Shown here piece by piece: positions 51,792 through 62,522 of a stretch of 64,000 bases of DNA (its first letter is position 1; each line of letters starts with the position of its first letter). Source of the stretch: Kaistia adipata DSM 17808 (lineage in GTDB: Bacteria > Pseudomonadota > Alphaproteobacteria > Rhizobiales > Kaistiaceae). Below the pieces are notes generated by a model. That model ran no database searches and was not told the DNA's origin. It worked only from the letters and a program-made list of their open reading frames with translations. Both the position numbers and the translations under genes were made by a program. The stretch spans positions 62,001 to 126,000 of the forward strand of contig NZ_AUHO01000011.1 of NCBI RefSeq assembly GCF_000423225.1, read 5' to 3'.

Positions 51792-52889
51792 ATGTTCAGA
51801 ACGCCAGCCATGCGAAAGCTCCAGGCCTCGCTGATCGCGACCGTCATGCTCGCCAGCACCACGCTGACGCCCGCGCTCGCCTGCACCCGCACGCTGTTCG
51901 TCGGCGACGGCGATATGGTCGCCACCGGCCGCAACATGGACTGGCGGGAGGACATGCTCTCCAACCTCTGGGTCCTGCCGGCCGGCATCGAGCGCGACGG
52001 GCTCGGCGGCGAGCGCTCGATCAAGTGGACCTCCAAGTATGGCAGCGTCGTCACCACGGGCTACGAGGCGGGCAGCACCGACGGCATGAACGAGAAGGGG
52101 CTGGTCGCGAACATCCTCTTCCTGGCCGAGGCCGAGTACGGCGAGCCGAAGGCGGATGACAAGCTGCTGTCGATCTCGCTCTGGGGCCAGTACGCGCTCG
52201 ACAATTTCGCCACCGTCGCCGAGACGGTCGAGGCATTCCGCGCCCGCCCCTTCGCCCTGCTCGCGCCCAAGCTTCCCAACGGATCGGAATCGACCCTGCA
52301 CCTCGCCGTCTCGGACTCGACGGGTGATTCCGCGATCTTCCAGTACCTGAACGGCGAACTGGTGATCTTCCACGGCAAGCAATACACCGTGATGACCAAC
52401 TCCCCGCCCTACGCGGAGCAGCTCGCCATCAACGCCTATTGGGAGAATATCGGCGGCCTGACCTTCCTGCCCGGCACGAACCGCGCCGCCGACCGCTTCG
52501 CCCGCGCCTCGTTCCTGCTCAATTCGATCCCGAAGTCGCTCGACAAGAACTACATCCAGGGTGTGCCGCAGCAGTCCTTCGACTTTCAGGCCGTGGCCGG
52601 CGTGATGAGCGTCCAGCGCGCCGTCAGCGTGCCGCTCGGCATCACGACGCCGGACCAGCCGAACATCTCCTCGACGATCTGGCGCACGGTCTCGGACCAG
52701 AAGAACCTGGTCTATTATTTCGACTCCGCCACCCGGCCGAACACCTTCTGGGTCGACTTCAAGAATGTCGACTTCAAGCCCGGCGCCGCGGTGAAGCGGC
52801 TCACGATCATGAATGGCGAGGTCTACTCGGGCGAGGTAAGCGGCGACTTCAAGCCGCACGAGCCGTTCAAGTTCCTGCCCGGCGTCTGA
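51792..52889 (+). CDS. Choloylglycine hydrolase-family linear amide C-N hydrolase
   Basis: An Ntn-hydrolase of 365 residues with a signal peptide ending in TPALA (residues 26-30). The nucleophile is Cys31 in ALACTRTLFVG, which becomes the N-terminal residue after signal cleavage. Family residues include the Arg-Asn-Met-Asp-Trp motif (GRNMDWR) near 47 and TNSPPY near 202. The branch includes bile-salt hydrolases, penicillin V acylases and N-acylhomoserine-lactone acylases; Brucella has a related protein linked to bile resistance. The true substrate is unknown. Periplasmic location is likely. It converges with rarA behind a good terminator. Confidence 0.85.
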   Translation: MFRTPAMRKLQASLIATVMLASTTLTPALACTRTLFVGDGDMVATGRNMDWREDMLSNLWVLPAGIERDGLGGERSIKWTSKYGSVVTTGYEAGSTDGMNEKGLVANILFLAEAEYGEPKADDKLLSISLWGQYALDNFATVAETVEAFRARPFALLAPKLPNGSESTLHLAVSDSTGDSAIFQYLNGELVIFHGKQYTVMTNSPPYAEQLAINAYWENIGGLTFLPGTNRAADRFARASFLLNSIPKSLDKNYIQGVPQQSFDFQAVAGVMSVQRAVSVPLGITTPDQPNISSTIWRTVSDQKNLVYYFDSATRPNTFWVDFKNVDFKPGAAVKRLTIMNGEVYSGEVSGDFKPHEPFKFLPGV

Positions 52890-52903
52890 ATTTCCCGATC
52901 CTG

Positions 52904-52930
52904 GAGGGCCGCTGCCATGCAGCGGCTCTC
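52904..52930. terminator. Bidirectional terminator between the amidase-like gene and rarA
   Basis: GCCGCTGC (52908-52915) and GCAGCGGC (52919-52926) pair over a CAT loop, and the stem extends by GAG/CTC with one G-T. It is 15 nt after the stop at 52889 and 14 nt beyond the rarA stop on the minus strand. Confidence 0.6.
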
Positions 52931-52943
52931 GACCGGCTGACGA

Positions 52944-54254
52944 TCAGCCGCCGCCACGCTCCCGGCGCAGCTTGGCCCAGTATTCCATCCGCTTGCGGAT
53001 ATCGCGCTCGAAACCGCGCTCGACCGGCTGGTAGAAGCTCTGGCGACCGAGCGCGTCCGGGAAATAGTCCTGCCCCGAAAAGGCATCCGGCTCGTCGTGG
53101 TCGTAGCGATAGCCGGCGTTGTAGCCTTCGTCCTTCATCAGCTTGGTCGGCGCGTTCAGGATCCGCTTCGGCGGCAGCAGCGAGCCGCCGTGCTTCGCCG
53201 TCTGCATCGCCGCCTTGAAGGCCGTATAGACCGCGTTCGATTTCGGCGCCGTGGCGAGATAGACCGCCGCCTGCGCGAAGGCGAGCTCGCCCTCCGGGCT
53301 GCCGAGATAGTCGTAGGCATCCTTGGCGGCATTGGCGACAACGAGCGCCTGAGGATCGGCGAGGCCGATATCCTCGACGGCCATGCGCACCAGCCGTCGA
53401 CCGAGATAGAGCGGATCCTCGCCGGCGTCGAACATTCGCGCGAGATAATAGAGCGCCGCGTCCGGATCCGAGCCGCGGATCGACTTGTGCAGGGCCGAGA
53501 TCAGGTTGTAGTGGCCGTCCTGGCCCTTGTCGTAGATCGGCGCGCGCCGCTGCACGATCTCCTGCAAGCCCTTGGCGTCGAAGATCTCGCCCGGCTTCGC
53601 CGCCCGCCAGACCTCCTCCGACAGCGTCAGCGAGGCGCGGCCGTCGCCGTCCGCCATGCGGATCAACGTCTCGCGCGCCTCCTCGTCGAGCGGCAGCGGC
53701 TTGCCCTCGACGGCCTCGGCGCGGTCGAGCAGCTTCGCGATCGAGCCCGGATCATGCGAGTGGAACACCAGCACGCGCGCCCGCGACAACAGCGCCGCGT
53801 TGAGCTCGAAGGACGGGTTCTCGGTCGTCGCGCCGACGAGCGTGACGGTGCCGTCTTCCATCACCGGCAGGAAACTGTCCTGCTGGGCACGGTTGAAGCG
53901 GTGGATCTCGTCGACGAAGAGCAACGTGCCCTTGCCGATCTGGCGCCGCCCGCGCGCCTGGTCGAACACCTTCTTGAGATCGGCGACGCCGGAGAAGATC
54001 GCCGAGATCTGCTCGAAATGCAGGTCCGTCTCGTGCGCCAGCAGGCGCGCCACCGTCGTCTTGCCGGTGCCGGGCGGACCCCAGAAGACCATCGAGCCGA
54101 GCGAGCCGGAATTGAGCATGCGTGACAGCGCGCCGTCGGGGCCGACCAGATGGTCCTGCCCGACGACGTCCGCCAGCCGTTCGGGGCGCAGCCGGTCCGC
54201 CAGCGGCCGTGGCGCCGCCCTCTCCATCCCGGCGGCCTCGAACAGGTTGCTCAT
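52944..54254 (-). CDS. rarA: Replication-associated recombination protein A (RarA/MgsA)
   Basis: Clamp-loader-like AAA+ ATPase acting at stalled replication forks. The 436-residue protein has Walker A FWGPPGTGKTTVARLLA near residue 57, Walker B LLFVDEIHRFN near 110 and sensor-1 VGATTENPSFE near 140. The C-terminal domain has the RarA-typical AMQTAKHGGSLLPPKRILNAPTK block and NAGYRYDHDEP. Length matches RarA. It follows the Do protease by 21 nt on the same strand, a common neighbour pair in this order, and both lie downstream of the rplQ end of the ribosomal block. Confidence 0.93.
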   Translation of the reverse strand: MSNLFEAAGMERAAPRPLADRLRPERLADVVGQDHLVGPDGALSRMLNSGSLGSMVFWGPPGTGKTTVARLLAHETDLHFEQISAIFSGVADLKKVFDQARGRRQIGKGTLLFVDEIHRFNRAQQDSFLPVMEDGTVTLVGATTENPSFELNAALLSRARVLVFHSHDPGSIAKLLDRAEAVEGKPLPLDEEARETLIRMADGDGRASLTLSEEVWRAAKPGEIFDAKGLQEIVQRRAPIYDKGQDGHYNLISALHKSIRGSDPDAALYYLARMFDAGEDPLYLGRRLVRMAVEDIGLADPQALVVANAAKDAYDYLGSPEGELAFAQAAVYLATAPKSNAVYTAFKAAMQTAKHGGSLLPPKRILNAPTKLMKDEGYNAGYRYDHDEPDAFSGQDYFPDALGRQSFYQPVERGFERDIRKRMEYWAKLRRERGGG

Positions 54255-54275
54255 GTCACGATACCCAACAGACTG

Positions 54276-55682
54276 TCAGCGGCCGACCTGCGACCGGATC
54301 AGGCGGCCGCCGCGCTCGATGACGAGACGGTAGCGCGAAGCGCGGTCCGCGGCGATGGCTTCCAGCTCCTGCGTCGATCCGACCGCCTGGCCGTTCACCT
54401 CGACGACGACGTCGCCCTTGCGGAAGCCGACGCCAGCGGCCGAGGAGCCCTGCTCGACCGTCGTGATCAGCACGCCCTTGCGGCGCTTGCCCTGATAGCC
54501 CAGTTCCTCGACCACGGCCGGCGACAGGTTGACGACGGTGGCGCCGGCGAAGGGCGACCGGCCGGCGATCGCGCGTTCGTCACGCGGCGTGGTTTCGGGA
54601 GCGGCCACGAGCGCGAGCTCGACCGCCTGCTCCTTGCCGTCGCGCACATAGACGAGCTTGGCGCTGCCGCCGACGCCCTTGGTGGCGATGCGGTAGTTGA
54701 AGCCGTTCGGATCATCGACCTCGATGCCGTCGACGCTGACGACGAGATCGCCGGACTTCAGGCCGGCCTTCTCCGCCGGGCTGCCGCCCTCGACATCGGT
54801 GACGAGGGCGCCGCGCGGCCGGCCGATGCCGAGGCCCTCGGCGATCTCGGGCGTCACCTGCTGGAAACCGGCGCCGACCCAGGCGAGCCGCAGCCGGCCA
54901 TCCGCCAGCGCCGACCGCACCACGACATTGACCATGTTGGAGGGAATGGCGAAGCCGATACCGATCGAGCCGCCGGAGCGCGAATAGATCGCCGTGTTGA
55001 TGCCGACCAGATTGCCGTCCATGTCGACGAGCGCGCCGCCCGAATTGCCGGGATTGATGGCGGCGTCGGTCTGGACGAAGAACTGGTAGTCGGACGCGCC
55101 GATCTGGGTTCGCGCCAGGGCCGAGACGATGCCGCTCGTCACCGTCTGGCCGACGCCGAACGGGTCGCCGATGGCGAGCACCAGGTCCCCGACCTCGAGC
55201 GCGTCCGAATCGCCATAGGCGACCACCGGGAACGCGCCGTCCGCGCCCTTGAGACGCAGCACCGCGAGATCCATGCGGTCGTCCTTGAGCAGGACGTCGG
55301 CCTCGTATTCGCGCTTGTCGGAGAGCGCGACCTTGACCTCGTCGGCATTGGCGATGACGTGGGCGTTGGTCACGACGACGCCCGATGCATCGACGATGAC
55401 GCCGGAGCCGAGCGACTGCTGCACGCGCTTGCGCGGCGCATTGTTCGTGTCGCCGCCGAAGAAGCGCCGGAAGAAGGGATCATCCATGAACGGCGACGGC
55501 CGACGCTCGACGACGCGGGACGCATAGACGTTGACCACCGCAGGCGAGACCCGCTTGACGATCGGCGAGAAGGAATAGCGCAGCGCCGCCTCGGATGGCG
55601 GCACGGTCCGATCGACAGCATGGGCCGTGCTCGCGATCAATACCCCGGCCAGTCCGATCGCCACCGCTCTTCCAAACCGCAT
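54276..55682 (-). CDS. Do-type periplasmic serine endoprotease (DegP/DegQ family)
   Basis: A 468-residue protease-chaperone of the HtrA family. A signal peptide (about 1-22, ending AHA) leads to a trypsin-like domain with catalytic His in VTNAHVIANADEV, Asp in DRMDLAVLRLKG and Ser in NPGNSGGALVDMDGN. Two PDZ domains follow (about 270-360 and 385-468). A linker Q/LA-loop region with PRKRVQQSLGSGVIVD is present. Start ATG 55682 has GGAAGGA upstream; a long in-frame extension to 55823 is non-coding-like. The gene precedes rarA (21-nt gap). DegQ rather than DegP is likely from length. Confidence 0.9.
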   Translation of the reverse strand: MRFGRAVAIGLAGVLIASTAHAVDRTVPPSEAALRYSFSPIVKRVSPAVVNVYASRVVERRPSPFMDDPFFRRFFGGDTNNAPRKRVQQSLGSGVIVDASGVVVTNAHVIANADEVKVALSDKREYEADVLLKDDRMDLAVLRLKGADGAFPVVAYGDSDALEVGDLVLAIGDPFGVGQTVTSGIVSALARTQIGASDYQFFVQTDAAINPGNSGGALVDMDGNLVGINTAIYSRSGGSIGIGFAIPSNMVNVVVRSALADGRLRLAWVGAGFQQVTPEIAEGLGIGRPRGALVTDVEGGSPAEKAGLKSGDLVVSVDGIEVDDPNGFNYRIATKGVGGSAKLVYVRDGKEQAVELALVAAPETTPRDERAIAGRSPFAGATVVNLSPAVVEELGYQGKRRKGVLITTVEQGSSAAGVGFRKGDVVVEVNGQAVGSTQELEAIAADRASRYRLVIERGGRLIRSQVGR

Positions 55683-55925
55683 CGACAATGTCCTTCCTTC
55701 GAGATTCCCTCTTCGAGATGGTACACGAAATACGGCGTTGCCATGACCTGCCGCCCCAAGGCGGTGCGCGCCCAGGCCGACGAATCCACAACCGCCGCCT
55801 TCTTTGTCGCCCCGAACTGCCATAGGCTTGCCCCAGACTCGATGGAATAGAGGGATAGGTCGAGCGCTGTCCGTCGCGGCGCCGCCCCATTCGGTCGATG
55901 TTTCGGAAGGCAGTTAGGGATCAGC

Positions 55926-56891
55926 ATGCTCTGGATCGTCCTGTTCATCATCGGCGTGCTGGTGCTACTCGCCGGCGTCGTCCCGCTGCTGCTGAACGGC
56001 CGCCGCCGCCTCAACCTCGTGCTGGTCGGCCTCGGCGCCGTCGTCACGCTCGCGGGCATCGGCGGCGTGGTGATCCGCCCGTCGCTGACCATGCCGACAA
56101 TCGCGGCCCTCGAGGAACCCGCTTCGGGGAACAGTTCCCCCAGCCCCGTCGCCGACGTGCCACCGCCCGCCGTCGAGGAGCCCGCCACGGCCCCCGTCCG
56201 CGTCATCGCACCGTCGCCCACCCCGGTCGAGCCGCCTGCGGCGTCGTCCCAGAAGGACGAATCGCAGCTCGAGCCCTCGCCGCTGCCGGATCCCGTGCCC
56301 GTCGCGACGACCCCGGTCCCCGGCGCAGGCGCCGAGCCGCTCCCCGGCACCACGCCGCCGACGCCGGTTCCGTCCCCGGTCGCCGCCGCGCCCGCCGAAG
56401 ACTCCATCGCTGCCCTTGCCCTGCAAGAGCAGCAGCCCAAGGACCAGGCGGCCTTCGCGACCGCCATCGGCGACGCCAAGAAGGAATTCGACCCGGCCGA
56501 CTTCGAGGCACAGATGGAGTTGCAGCCACGGCGCGCCGCCGCCATCTGCAAGGCGCTGCCGAAGCCCGAGGTGAAGGACTGGGTCGGCGCGATCCGCGCC
56601 ACCGACGCCGACTCCGGCGGACGCCTCACCGTCACCGTCGCGCTGCCCGACGGCACGCTGGTCAAGACCTGGAACAACGCCATGTCCGACCTCGACGACA
56701 ACACGCTGGTTCCCGCCGGGACGCCGCTCGCCGGCACATTCGGCAAGCTCAAGGCGGGCGACGCCGTCCGCTTCGCAGGCACCTTCTTCTCGGACGAGGC
56801 CGACTGCTACCGCTCGACGCGCCTGGCGCTCGGCCAGTCCGTGATGGAGCCGAGCTTCCTGTTCCGCTTCACCGCCGTCGAGAAGCTGTAG
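55926..56891 (+). CDS. Membrane protein with proline-rich region and unknown C-terminal domain
   Basis: A 321-residue protein I do not recognise. Two hydrophobic helices (about residues 2-22 and 30-52) anchor it, then a Pro/Ala/Glu-rich low-complexity stretch (about 55-165) and a folded-looking C-terminal part (about 170-321). That part has two cysteines (in AAAICKALPKPEV and EADCYRS), and a DGTLVKTWNN segment. It lies divergent from the Do protease with 243 bp between starts. Periplasmic exposure is likely because the linker follows a membrane hairpin. No family name can be supported. Confidence 0.55.
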   Translation: MLWIVLFIIGVLVLLAGVVPLLLNGRRRLNLVLVGLGAVVTLAGIGGVVIRPSLTMPTIAALEEPASGNSSPSPVADVPPPAVEEPATAPVRVIAPSPTPVEPPAASSQKDESQLEPSPLPDPVPVATTPVPGAGAEPLPGTTPPTPVPSPVAAAPAEDSIAALALQEQQPKDQAAFATAIGDAKKEFDPADFEAQMELQPRRAAAICKALPKPEVKDWVGAIRATDADSGGRLTVTVALPDGTLVKTWNNAMSDLDDNTLVPAGTPLAGTFGKLKAGDAVRFAGTFFSDEADCYRSTRLALGQSVMEPSFLFRFTAVEKL

Positions 56892-56994
56892 GTTGCCCGC
56901 CCGGCTTCTGCCGATCCGGCACGACTCGCGAAATCACGTCCAGGACGTCCAGCCATCCCTGAGGGGCTCGGCGAACCGCCTTAGGCAGGCACCC

Positions 56995-57138
56995 GTCGCC
57001 CCGGCGAAGGCCGGGGCCCATGAACACCGGCCAAGACGTCTTGGCCAAGACGCCTTGGCAGAGAAATCCAGGGACCTATCAGTCTAGCCCACCAGCCATC
57101 GGCCGGAGTGTCTGGATCCCGGCCTTCGCCGGGATGAC
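56995..57138. repeat. REPIN-like palindromic repeat, copy 4 (opposite orientation to copy 3)
   Basis: A 144-bp unit. The left arm GTCGCCCCGGCGAAGGCC...ACACCGGCC is the GCCC variant and the right arm (GGCCGGAGTGTCTGGATCC...GGATGAC) is the inverted ATCC variant. This is copy 3 with the two arms exchanged, with a different 60-bp centre. The right flank GACGGAGCGTGG also appears next to the repeat at 13836. Confidence 0.72.
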
Positions 57139-57208
57139 GACGGAGCGTGGCCCTGCCCAAGTAGCTTTTCGACGGCGGAATCTCGGCCCATGCTTCGAGA
57201 AGGCCCTT

Positions 57209-57237
57209 CGCGCTTTCTCGGCATGTCGAGAAAGCGC
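57209..57237. repeat. Short inverted repeat in the gene-free region before rplQ
   Basis: CGCGCTTTCTCG and CGAGAAAGCGCG are complementary 12-nt arms with GCATGT between. It is 60 nt upstream (plus strand) of the rplQ terminator. Without a neighbouring gene end on its own side its role is unclear. Confidence 0.5.
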
Positions 57238-57296
57238 GTGCACGAACCGCCTCACGACGACCAAAGCAGAGCCCCTGCCCCACACCCCAAACGCGA

Positions 57297-57322
57297 AAAG
57301 GGCGGCCCGAAGGCCGCCCTTT
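57297..57322 (-). terminator. Terminator of the ribosomal protein block (after rplQ)
   Basis: AAAGGGCGGCC (57297-57307) and GGCCGCCCTTT (57312-57322) form an 11-bp perfect stem with CGAA loop. On the minus strand TTTT follows the stem. It is 26 nt beyond the rplQ stop codon. Confidence 0.8.
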
Positions 57323-57347
57323 CCGAATTTCGTAGGATGCGTGCAGC

Positions 57348-57779
57348 TTACGCCGCGACGCCTTCCTCCGCGCCCTCGGCGGCGGCCGTGCGAGCACGGT
57401 CAGCGGCGCCCTTGGCGTCGACGTCACGATCGACGAACTCGATGACCGCGACCGGCGCGTTGTCGCCATAGCGGAAGCCGGCCTTCAGGACGCGAAGGTA
57501 GCCACCCTGGCGCTCCTGGTAGCGCGGGCCGAGCGTGTCGAACAGCTTCTTGGCCGCCGCGACGTCGCGCAGCTGCGCGATCGCCTGACGACGTGCATGC
57601 AGGTCGCCGCGCTTGCCGAGCGTCACCAGCTTCTCGACGATCGGACGCAGGTCCTTCGCCTTCGGCAGGGTGGTGACGATCTGCTCGTGCGTGATCAGCG
57701 CTACAGCCATGTTTGCGAACATCGCCTTGCGGTGGCTCGCGGTACGGCTGAACTTGCGACCGGAATTACCGTGGCGCAT
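57348..57779 (-). CDS. rplQ: 50S ribosomal protein L17
   Basis: A 143-residue large-subunit protein at the end of the alpha operon. The start [21 protein letters not shown] is the invariant L17 N-terminus. [19 protein letters not shown] and [28 protein letters not shown] complete the family pattern. The alanine/glutamate-rich tail after residue 125 is a lineage-typical extension. It follows rpoA by 49 nt, with a terminator behind it. Confidence 0.97.
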   Translation of the reverse strand: MRHGNSGRKFSRTASHRKAMFANMAVALITHEQIVTTLPKAKDLRPIVEKLVTLGKRGDLHARRQAIAQLRDVAAAKKLFDTLGPRYQERQGGYLRVLKAGFRYGDNAPVAVIEFVDRDVDAKGAADRARTAAAEGAEEGVAA

Positions 57780-57828
57780 GGCTCTCTCCTCAGTTTCTCT
57801 ACCGGCGGCTCACGCCGTGGGTGCTGTC

Positions 57829-58845
57829 TCAGTAATGATCTTCGTAGCGCTTGGCGAGCTCTTCGATGTTCTCCGGCGGCCAGTTGCTGACCTCCATGCC
57901 GAGATGGAGACCCATCTGGGCGAGAACTTCCTTGATCTCGTTGAGCGACTTGCGGCCGAAATTCGGGGTCCGGAGCATCTCTGCCTCGGTCTTCTGAATC
58001 AGGTCGCCAATATAGACGATATTGTCGTTCTTCAGGCAATTGGCCGAACGGACAGAAAGCTCCAGTTCGTCCACCTTCTTCAGAAGCGACGGGTTGAAGG
58101 CGAGCTCCGGAATGGCTTCCGAAACGGTCTCCTTCTGCGGCTCCTCGAAATTGACGAAGATCGACAGCTGGTCCTGCACGATGCGGGCGGCATAGGCCAC
58201 CGCGTCGTCCGGACGGAGCGAGCCATCGGTCTCGACCGACAGCGTCAGCTTGTCGTAATCGAGAACCTGGCCCTCACGGGTGTTCTCGACGCGGTACGAC
58301 ACCTTCTTGACCGGCGAGTAGATGCTGTCGACCGGGATCAGACCGATCGGAGCGTCTTCGGCGCGGTTGCGGTCGGCCGGGACATAGCCCTTGCCGGTGT
58401 TGACCGTGAACTCCATGCGGATCTCGGCGCCCTCGTCGAGGGTGCAGAGCGCCAGCTCGGGGTTCAGGATCTCGATATCGCCGACGGTCTGGATGTCGCC
58501 AGCGGTGACGACACCCGGACCCGTCTTGCGGACCACCATGCGCTTAGGGCCTTCGCCCTGCATCTTGATGGAGATTTCCTTGATGTTCAGGATGATGTCG
58601 GTGACATCTTCCCGCACGCCGGCAATCGACGAAAACTCGTGCAGAACGCCATCGATCTGGACGGCGGTAACCGCAGCGCCCTGGAGCGACGACAGAAGCA
58701 CGCGGCGCAGCGCGTTGCCGAGCGTCAGACCGAAGCCGCGCTCAAGAGGTTCCGCCACGACGGTGGCGAGACGCTTGGGATCGGAACCCGGCGTCACCTC
58801 GAGCTTGTTCGGCTTGATCAGCTCTTGCCAATTCTTATGGATCAC
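57829..58845 (-). CDS. rpoA: DNA-directed RNA polymerase subunit alpha
   Basis: The 338-residue polymerase alpha subunit. The N-terminal domain (1-235) includes [22 protein letters not shown] (about residue 35) for dimerisation and assembly. The C-terminal domain (about 255-338) has [22 protein letters not shown] and the [13 protein letters not shown] helix that contacts UP elements and activators. Length matches other alphaproteobacterial alpha subunits. It is 126 nt downstream of rpsK, the widest gap in the block apart from the rpsM-adk region, so an extra promoter there is possible. Confidence 0.98.
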   Translation of the reverse strand: MIHKNWQELIKPNKLEVTPGSDPKRLATVVAEPLERGFGLTLGNALRRVLLSSLQGAAVTAVQIDGVLHEFSSIAGVREDVTDIILNIKEISIKMQGEGPKRMVVRKTGPGVVTAGDIQTVGDIEILNPELALCTLDEGAEIRMEFTVNTGKGYVPADRNRAEDAPIGLIPVDSIYSPVKKVSYRVENTREGQVLDYDKLTLSVETDGSLRPDDAVAYAARIVQDQLSIFVNFEEPQKETVSEAIPELAFNPSLLKKVDELELSVRSANCLKNDNIVYIGDLIQKTEAEMLRTPNFGRKSLNEIKEVLAQMGLHLGMEVSNWPPENIEELAKRYEDHY

Positions 58846-58971
58846 GACCGTATCCTTTCGATCTCGAACGCCGCCCGACAGTTCGGGTGGCGTGGCGCTC
58901 CGGCTAAGGGCGGAGCGCCGAATGCCGATACGCAGTGAAAGCGGCGTCCGATGGGGACGCCGCCCGAGGCA

Positions 58972-59361
58972 TTAGACGCGGCGACGCTTGCGCGGCCGGC
59001 AGCCATTGTGCGCGATCGGCGTCACATCACGGATCGACGTGATGGTGAAGCCTGCGGCCTGAAGGGCGCGGAGAGCCGACTCACGGCCCGAACCCGGACC
59101 CGAGACTTCGACTTCCAGCGTCTTCATGCCGTGCTCGGCAGCCTTGCGGCTGGCGTCTTCAGCGGCCATCTGGGCGGCATACGGGGTCGACTTGCGCGAG
59201 CCCTTGAAGCCCATCATGCCGGCCGACGACCAGGAGATGGCGTTCCCCTGCGCGTCGGTGATGGTGATCATCGTGTTGTTGAACGTCGAGCTCACATGCG
59301 CAACGCCCGAGGAGATGTTCTTCCGCTCGCGACGACGTACGCGCGTTGTGTCCTTGGCCAT
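58972..59361 (-). CDS. rpsK: 30S ribosomal protein S11
   Basis: A 129-residue small-subunit protein. It has the basic N-terminus [32 protein letters not shown] (about 20-43), [18 protein letters not shown] and the C-terminal [23 protein letters not shown]. These are classical S11 features, complete and of standard length. It lies between rpsM (79-nt gap upstream) and rpoA. Confidence 0.98.
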   Translation of the reverse strand: MAKDTTRVRRRERKNISSGVAHVSSTFNNTMITITDAQGNAISWSSAGMMGFKGSRKSTPYAAQMAAEDASRKAAEHGMKTLEVEVSGPGSGRESALRALQAAGFTITSIRDVTPIAHNGCRPRKRRRV

Positions 59362-59440
59362 TCTCTATCCTTACGTTCGATCTCGACACCGCCGTAGCAC
59401 CGGCGGCTCCACCGGGGGCCTAGCGCCCCGAACTGATGAA

Positions 59441-59809
59441 TTACTTCTTCTTGCCGGCGATCGGCTTGGCCGGGCCCTTGCGGGTGCGCGCATTGGTGTG
59501 CGTGCGCTGGCCACGAACCGGCAGGCCGCGGCGATGACGCAGGCCGCGGTAGCAGCCGAGGTCCATCAGCCGCTTGATGTTCATTGCGACTTCGCGGCGC
59601 AGATCGCCTTCCACGATGTAATCGCGGTCGATCGTCTCGCGGATCGCCAGAACCTCGGCGTCCGAAAGCTCGTTCACACGACGCTCCGGAGCGATGTTCG
59701 TCTTGGTGATGATGTCCAGCGCGTTCTTCGCGCCGATCCCGTGGATGTACTGCAGCGCGATGATGACGCGCTTGTTGGTCGGGATGTTTACGCCTGCGAT
59801 ACGGGCCAA
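59441..59809 (-). CDS. rpsM: 30S ribosomal protein S13 (TTG start)
   Basis: A 122-residue head protein of the small subunit. The conserved N-terminus [14 protein letters not shown] places the start at the TTG at 59809, which aligns with the Met of other S13 proteins. GGAG lies 6 nt upstream. In-frame ATG codons further up (59821, 59839) would add 4-10 residues without homology. Later elements are [12 protein letters not shown] (helix-two-turn-helix), RRVNELSD and [25 protein letters not shown]. Complete. Confidence 0.96.
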   Translation of the reverse strand: MARIAGVNIPTNKRVIIALQYIHGIGAKNALDIITKTNIAPERRVNELSDAEVLAIRETIDRDYIVEGDLRREVAMNIKRLMDLGCYRGLRHRRGLPVRGQRTHTNARTRKGPAKPIAGKKK

Positions 59810-59967
59810 TGCCGTCTCCATCTCAAGCCGCCGGTTCATCCGGCGGCGCCACTAGGGTCCCGCGTCCGGTGGAGGCCGGCTCGTGCGGGCAGTCATGCGA
59901 AAACAAGCAATGACGCCCCCTGAAAGGTCAGGGAACGCCGTAGCCTGTTTGCAGCAGGAGGCGAGCC

Positions 59968-60569
59968 TTATCGACTCGCAACCTGTTCGTCAAGTCGGTC
60001 CAGCGTCGCCGCGATCTCCGAGGACACCTCGTCGATCGAACGCATGCCGTCGATCTCGATCAGACGGCCCTGCGCCTTGTAGTAAGGCGAGATCACCGCC
60101 GTGTCGCGATTATAGGCCGCGAGCCGGGTCTTGAAGACTTCCGGATCGTCGTCCTTGCGCACGGGCTCACCGCGCGCGCGCGTCTCCTCGGCGCGCTTGG
60201 TGATCCGGTCGGTCAGCTTGGACTGGTCGACCTTCAGCTCCAGCACGGCATCGAGCTTGACGCCCTTGCCGGCCAGCATCTTCTCGAGCGCGTCGGCCTG
60301 GGCGATCGTGCGCGGGAAGCCGTCGAGGATGAAGCCTTTGCGGGCATCCGCTTCCTCGATCCGGTCCGCCACGATCCCGACGACCACTTCATCGGGAACC
60401 AGGTTGCCGGCGTCCATGATCGCCTTGGCCTGCAGGCCGATCGGCGTCTCGGCCGCCACCGCGGCCCGCAGCATGTCTCCAGTCGACAGCTGCGGAATTC
60501 CGTAGCGCTTCACCAGCCGCGCGGACTGCGTGCCCTTACCTGCTCCCGGCGGTCCGAGCAGAATCAGTC

Positions 60570-60573
<4 letters not shown>
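59968..60573 (-). CDS. adk: Adenylate kinase
   Basis: Interconverts AMP + ATP and 2 ADP. The 201-residue protein has the P-loop [10 protein letters not shown] (7-16), [11 protein letters not shown], the [13 protein letters not shown] motif (AMP binding) and RRA-like arginines of the lid. The lid is of the short type; the Zn-binding or long lid of E. coli Adk (about 38 residues) is replaced by [19 protein letters not shown]. This short form is common in rhizobia. Its ATG overlaps the secY stop (ATGA), so the two are translationally coupled. Confidence 0.96.
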
Positions 60574-61904
<1,331 letters not shown>

Positions 61905-62014
61905 TCGCCGCTCCGTTCGGGCCCGGAAACCGGGCCCCAATGCCCCTGCCGGGCATCAAGTGGTCTCTCGGAGGCGCCGCTGCAAGGCGGCGCCCCATTT
62001 CCCGAACGACGCAG

Positions 62015-62503
62015 TTACGCTGCGTCCGAACCTTCCGAAGCCTTGACTTCGAGGACCTTGACGGAGCCGCCGGCCTTCTCGACCGTCTCGATGGCGGGCT
62101 TCGACGCGCCGGCGACCTCGAAGGTCACCGAGGCCTTCAGCTCGCCGCCGCCGAGGAGGCGAACGCCGTCCTTGACGCGACGGATGACGCCGGCTTCCTT
62201 GAGCGCCTCGGCCGTGACGGCCTTCTTGGCATCGAGCTTGCCGGCATCGATCGCCACCTGGATACGACCGAGGCTGACCTCGTTGTAGTCCTTGGCGAAG
62301 ATGTTGGTGAAGCCGCGCTTCGGCAGACGCCGATGCAGGGGCATCTGGCCGCCTTCAAAGCCCTTGATCGCCACGCCCGTGCGCGACTTCTGGCCCTTGA
62401 CGCCGCGACCGCCGGTCTTGCCCTTGCCCGAACCGATGCCGCGTCCGACGCGCATGCGATCCTTGCTGGAGCCCGGGTTGTCGTTGATCTCGTTGAGCTT
62501 CAT
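62015..62503 (-). CDS. rplO: 50S ribosomal protein L15
   Basis: A 162-residue large-subunit protein. It begins [22 protein letters not shown] and has [18 protein letters not shown] near residue 24, then [20 protein letters not shown], the conserved glycine-rich and basic core. The C-terminal domain extends to 162 residues, slightly longer than the E. coli protein (144). The gap to rpmD is 19 nt. ATG 62503 matches the conserved N-terminus. Confidence 0.97.
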   Translation of the reverse strand: MKLNEINDNPGSSKDRMRVGRGIGSGKGKTGGRGVKGQKSRTGVAIKGFEGGQMPLHRRLPKRGFTNIFAKDYNEVSLGRIQVAIDAGKLDAKKAVTAEALKEAGVIRRVKDGVRLLGGGELKASVTFEVAGASKPAIETVEKAGGSVKVLEVKASEGSDAA

Positions 62504-62522
62504 CGAACTGATCCTTCTGGGC

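Larger units (their letters stand above)
56892..57347. other. 456-bp gene-free region with a REPIN-like repeat and the rplQ terminator
   Basis: No coding-like frame is present. The region holds the palindromic repeat at 56995-57138, a short unlabelled spacer containing CGCGCTTTCTCGGCATGTCGAGAAAGCGCG (an inverted repeat near 57208-57238), and the terminator of the ribosomal block at 57297-57322. Confidence 0.55.
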
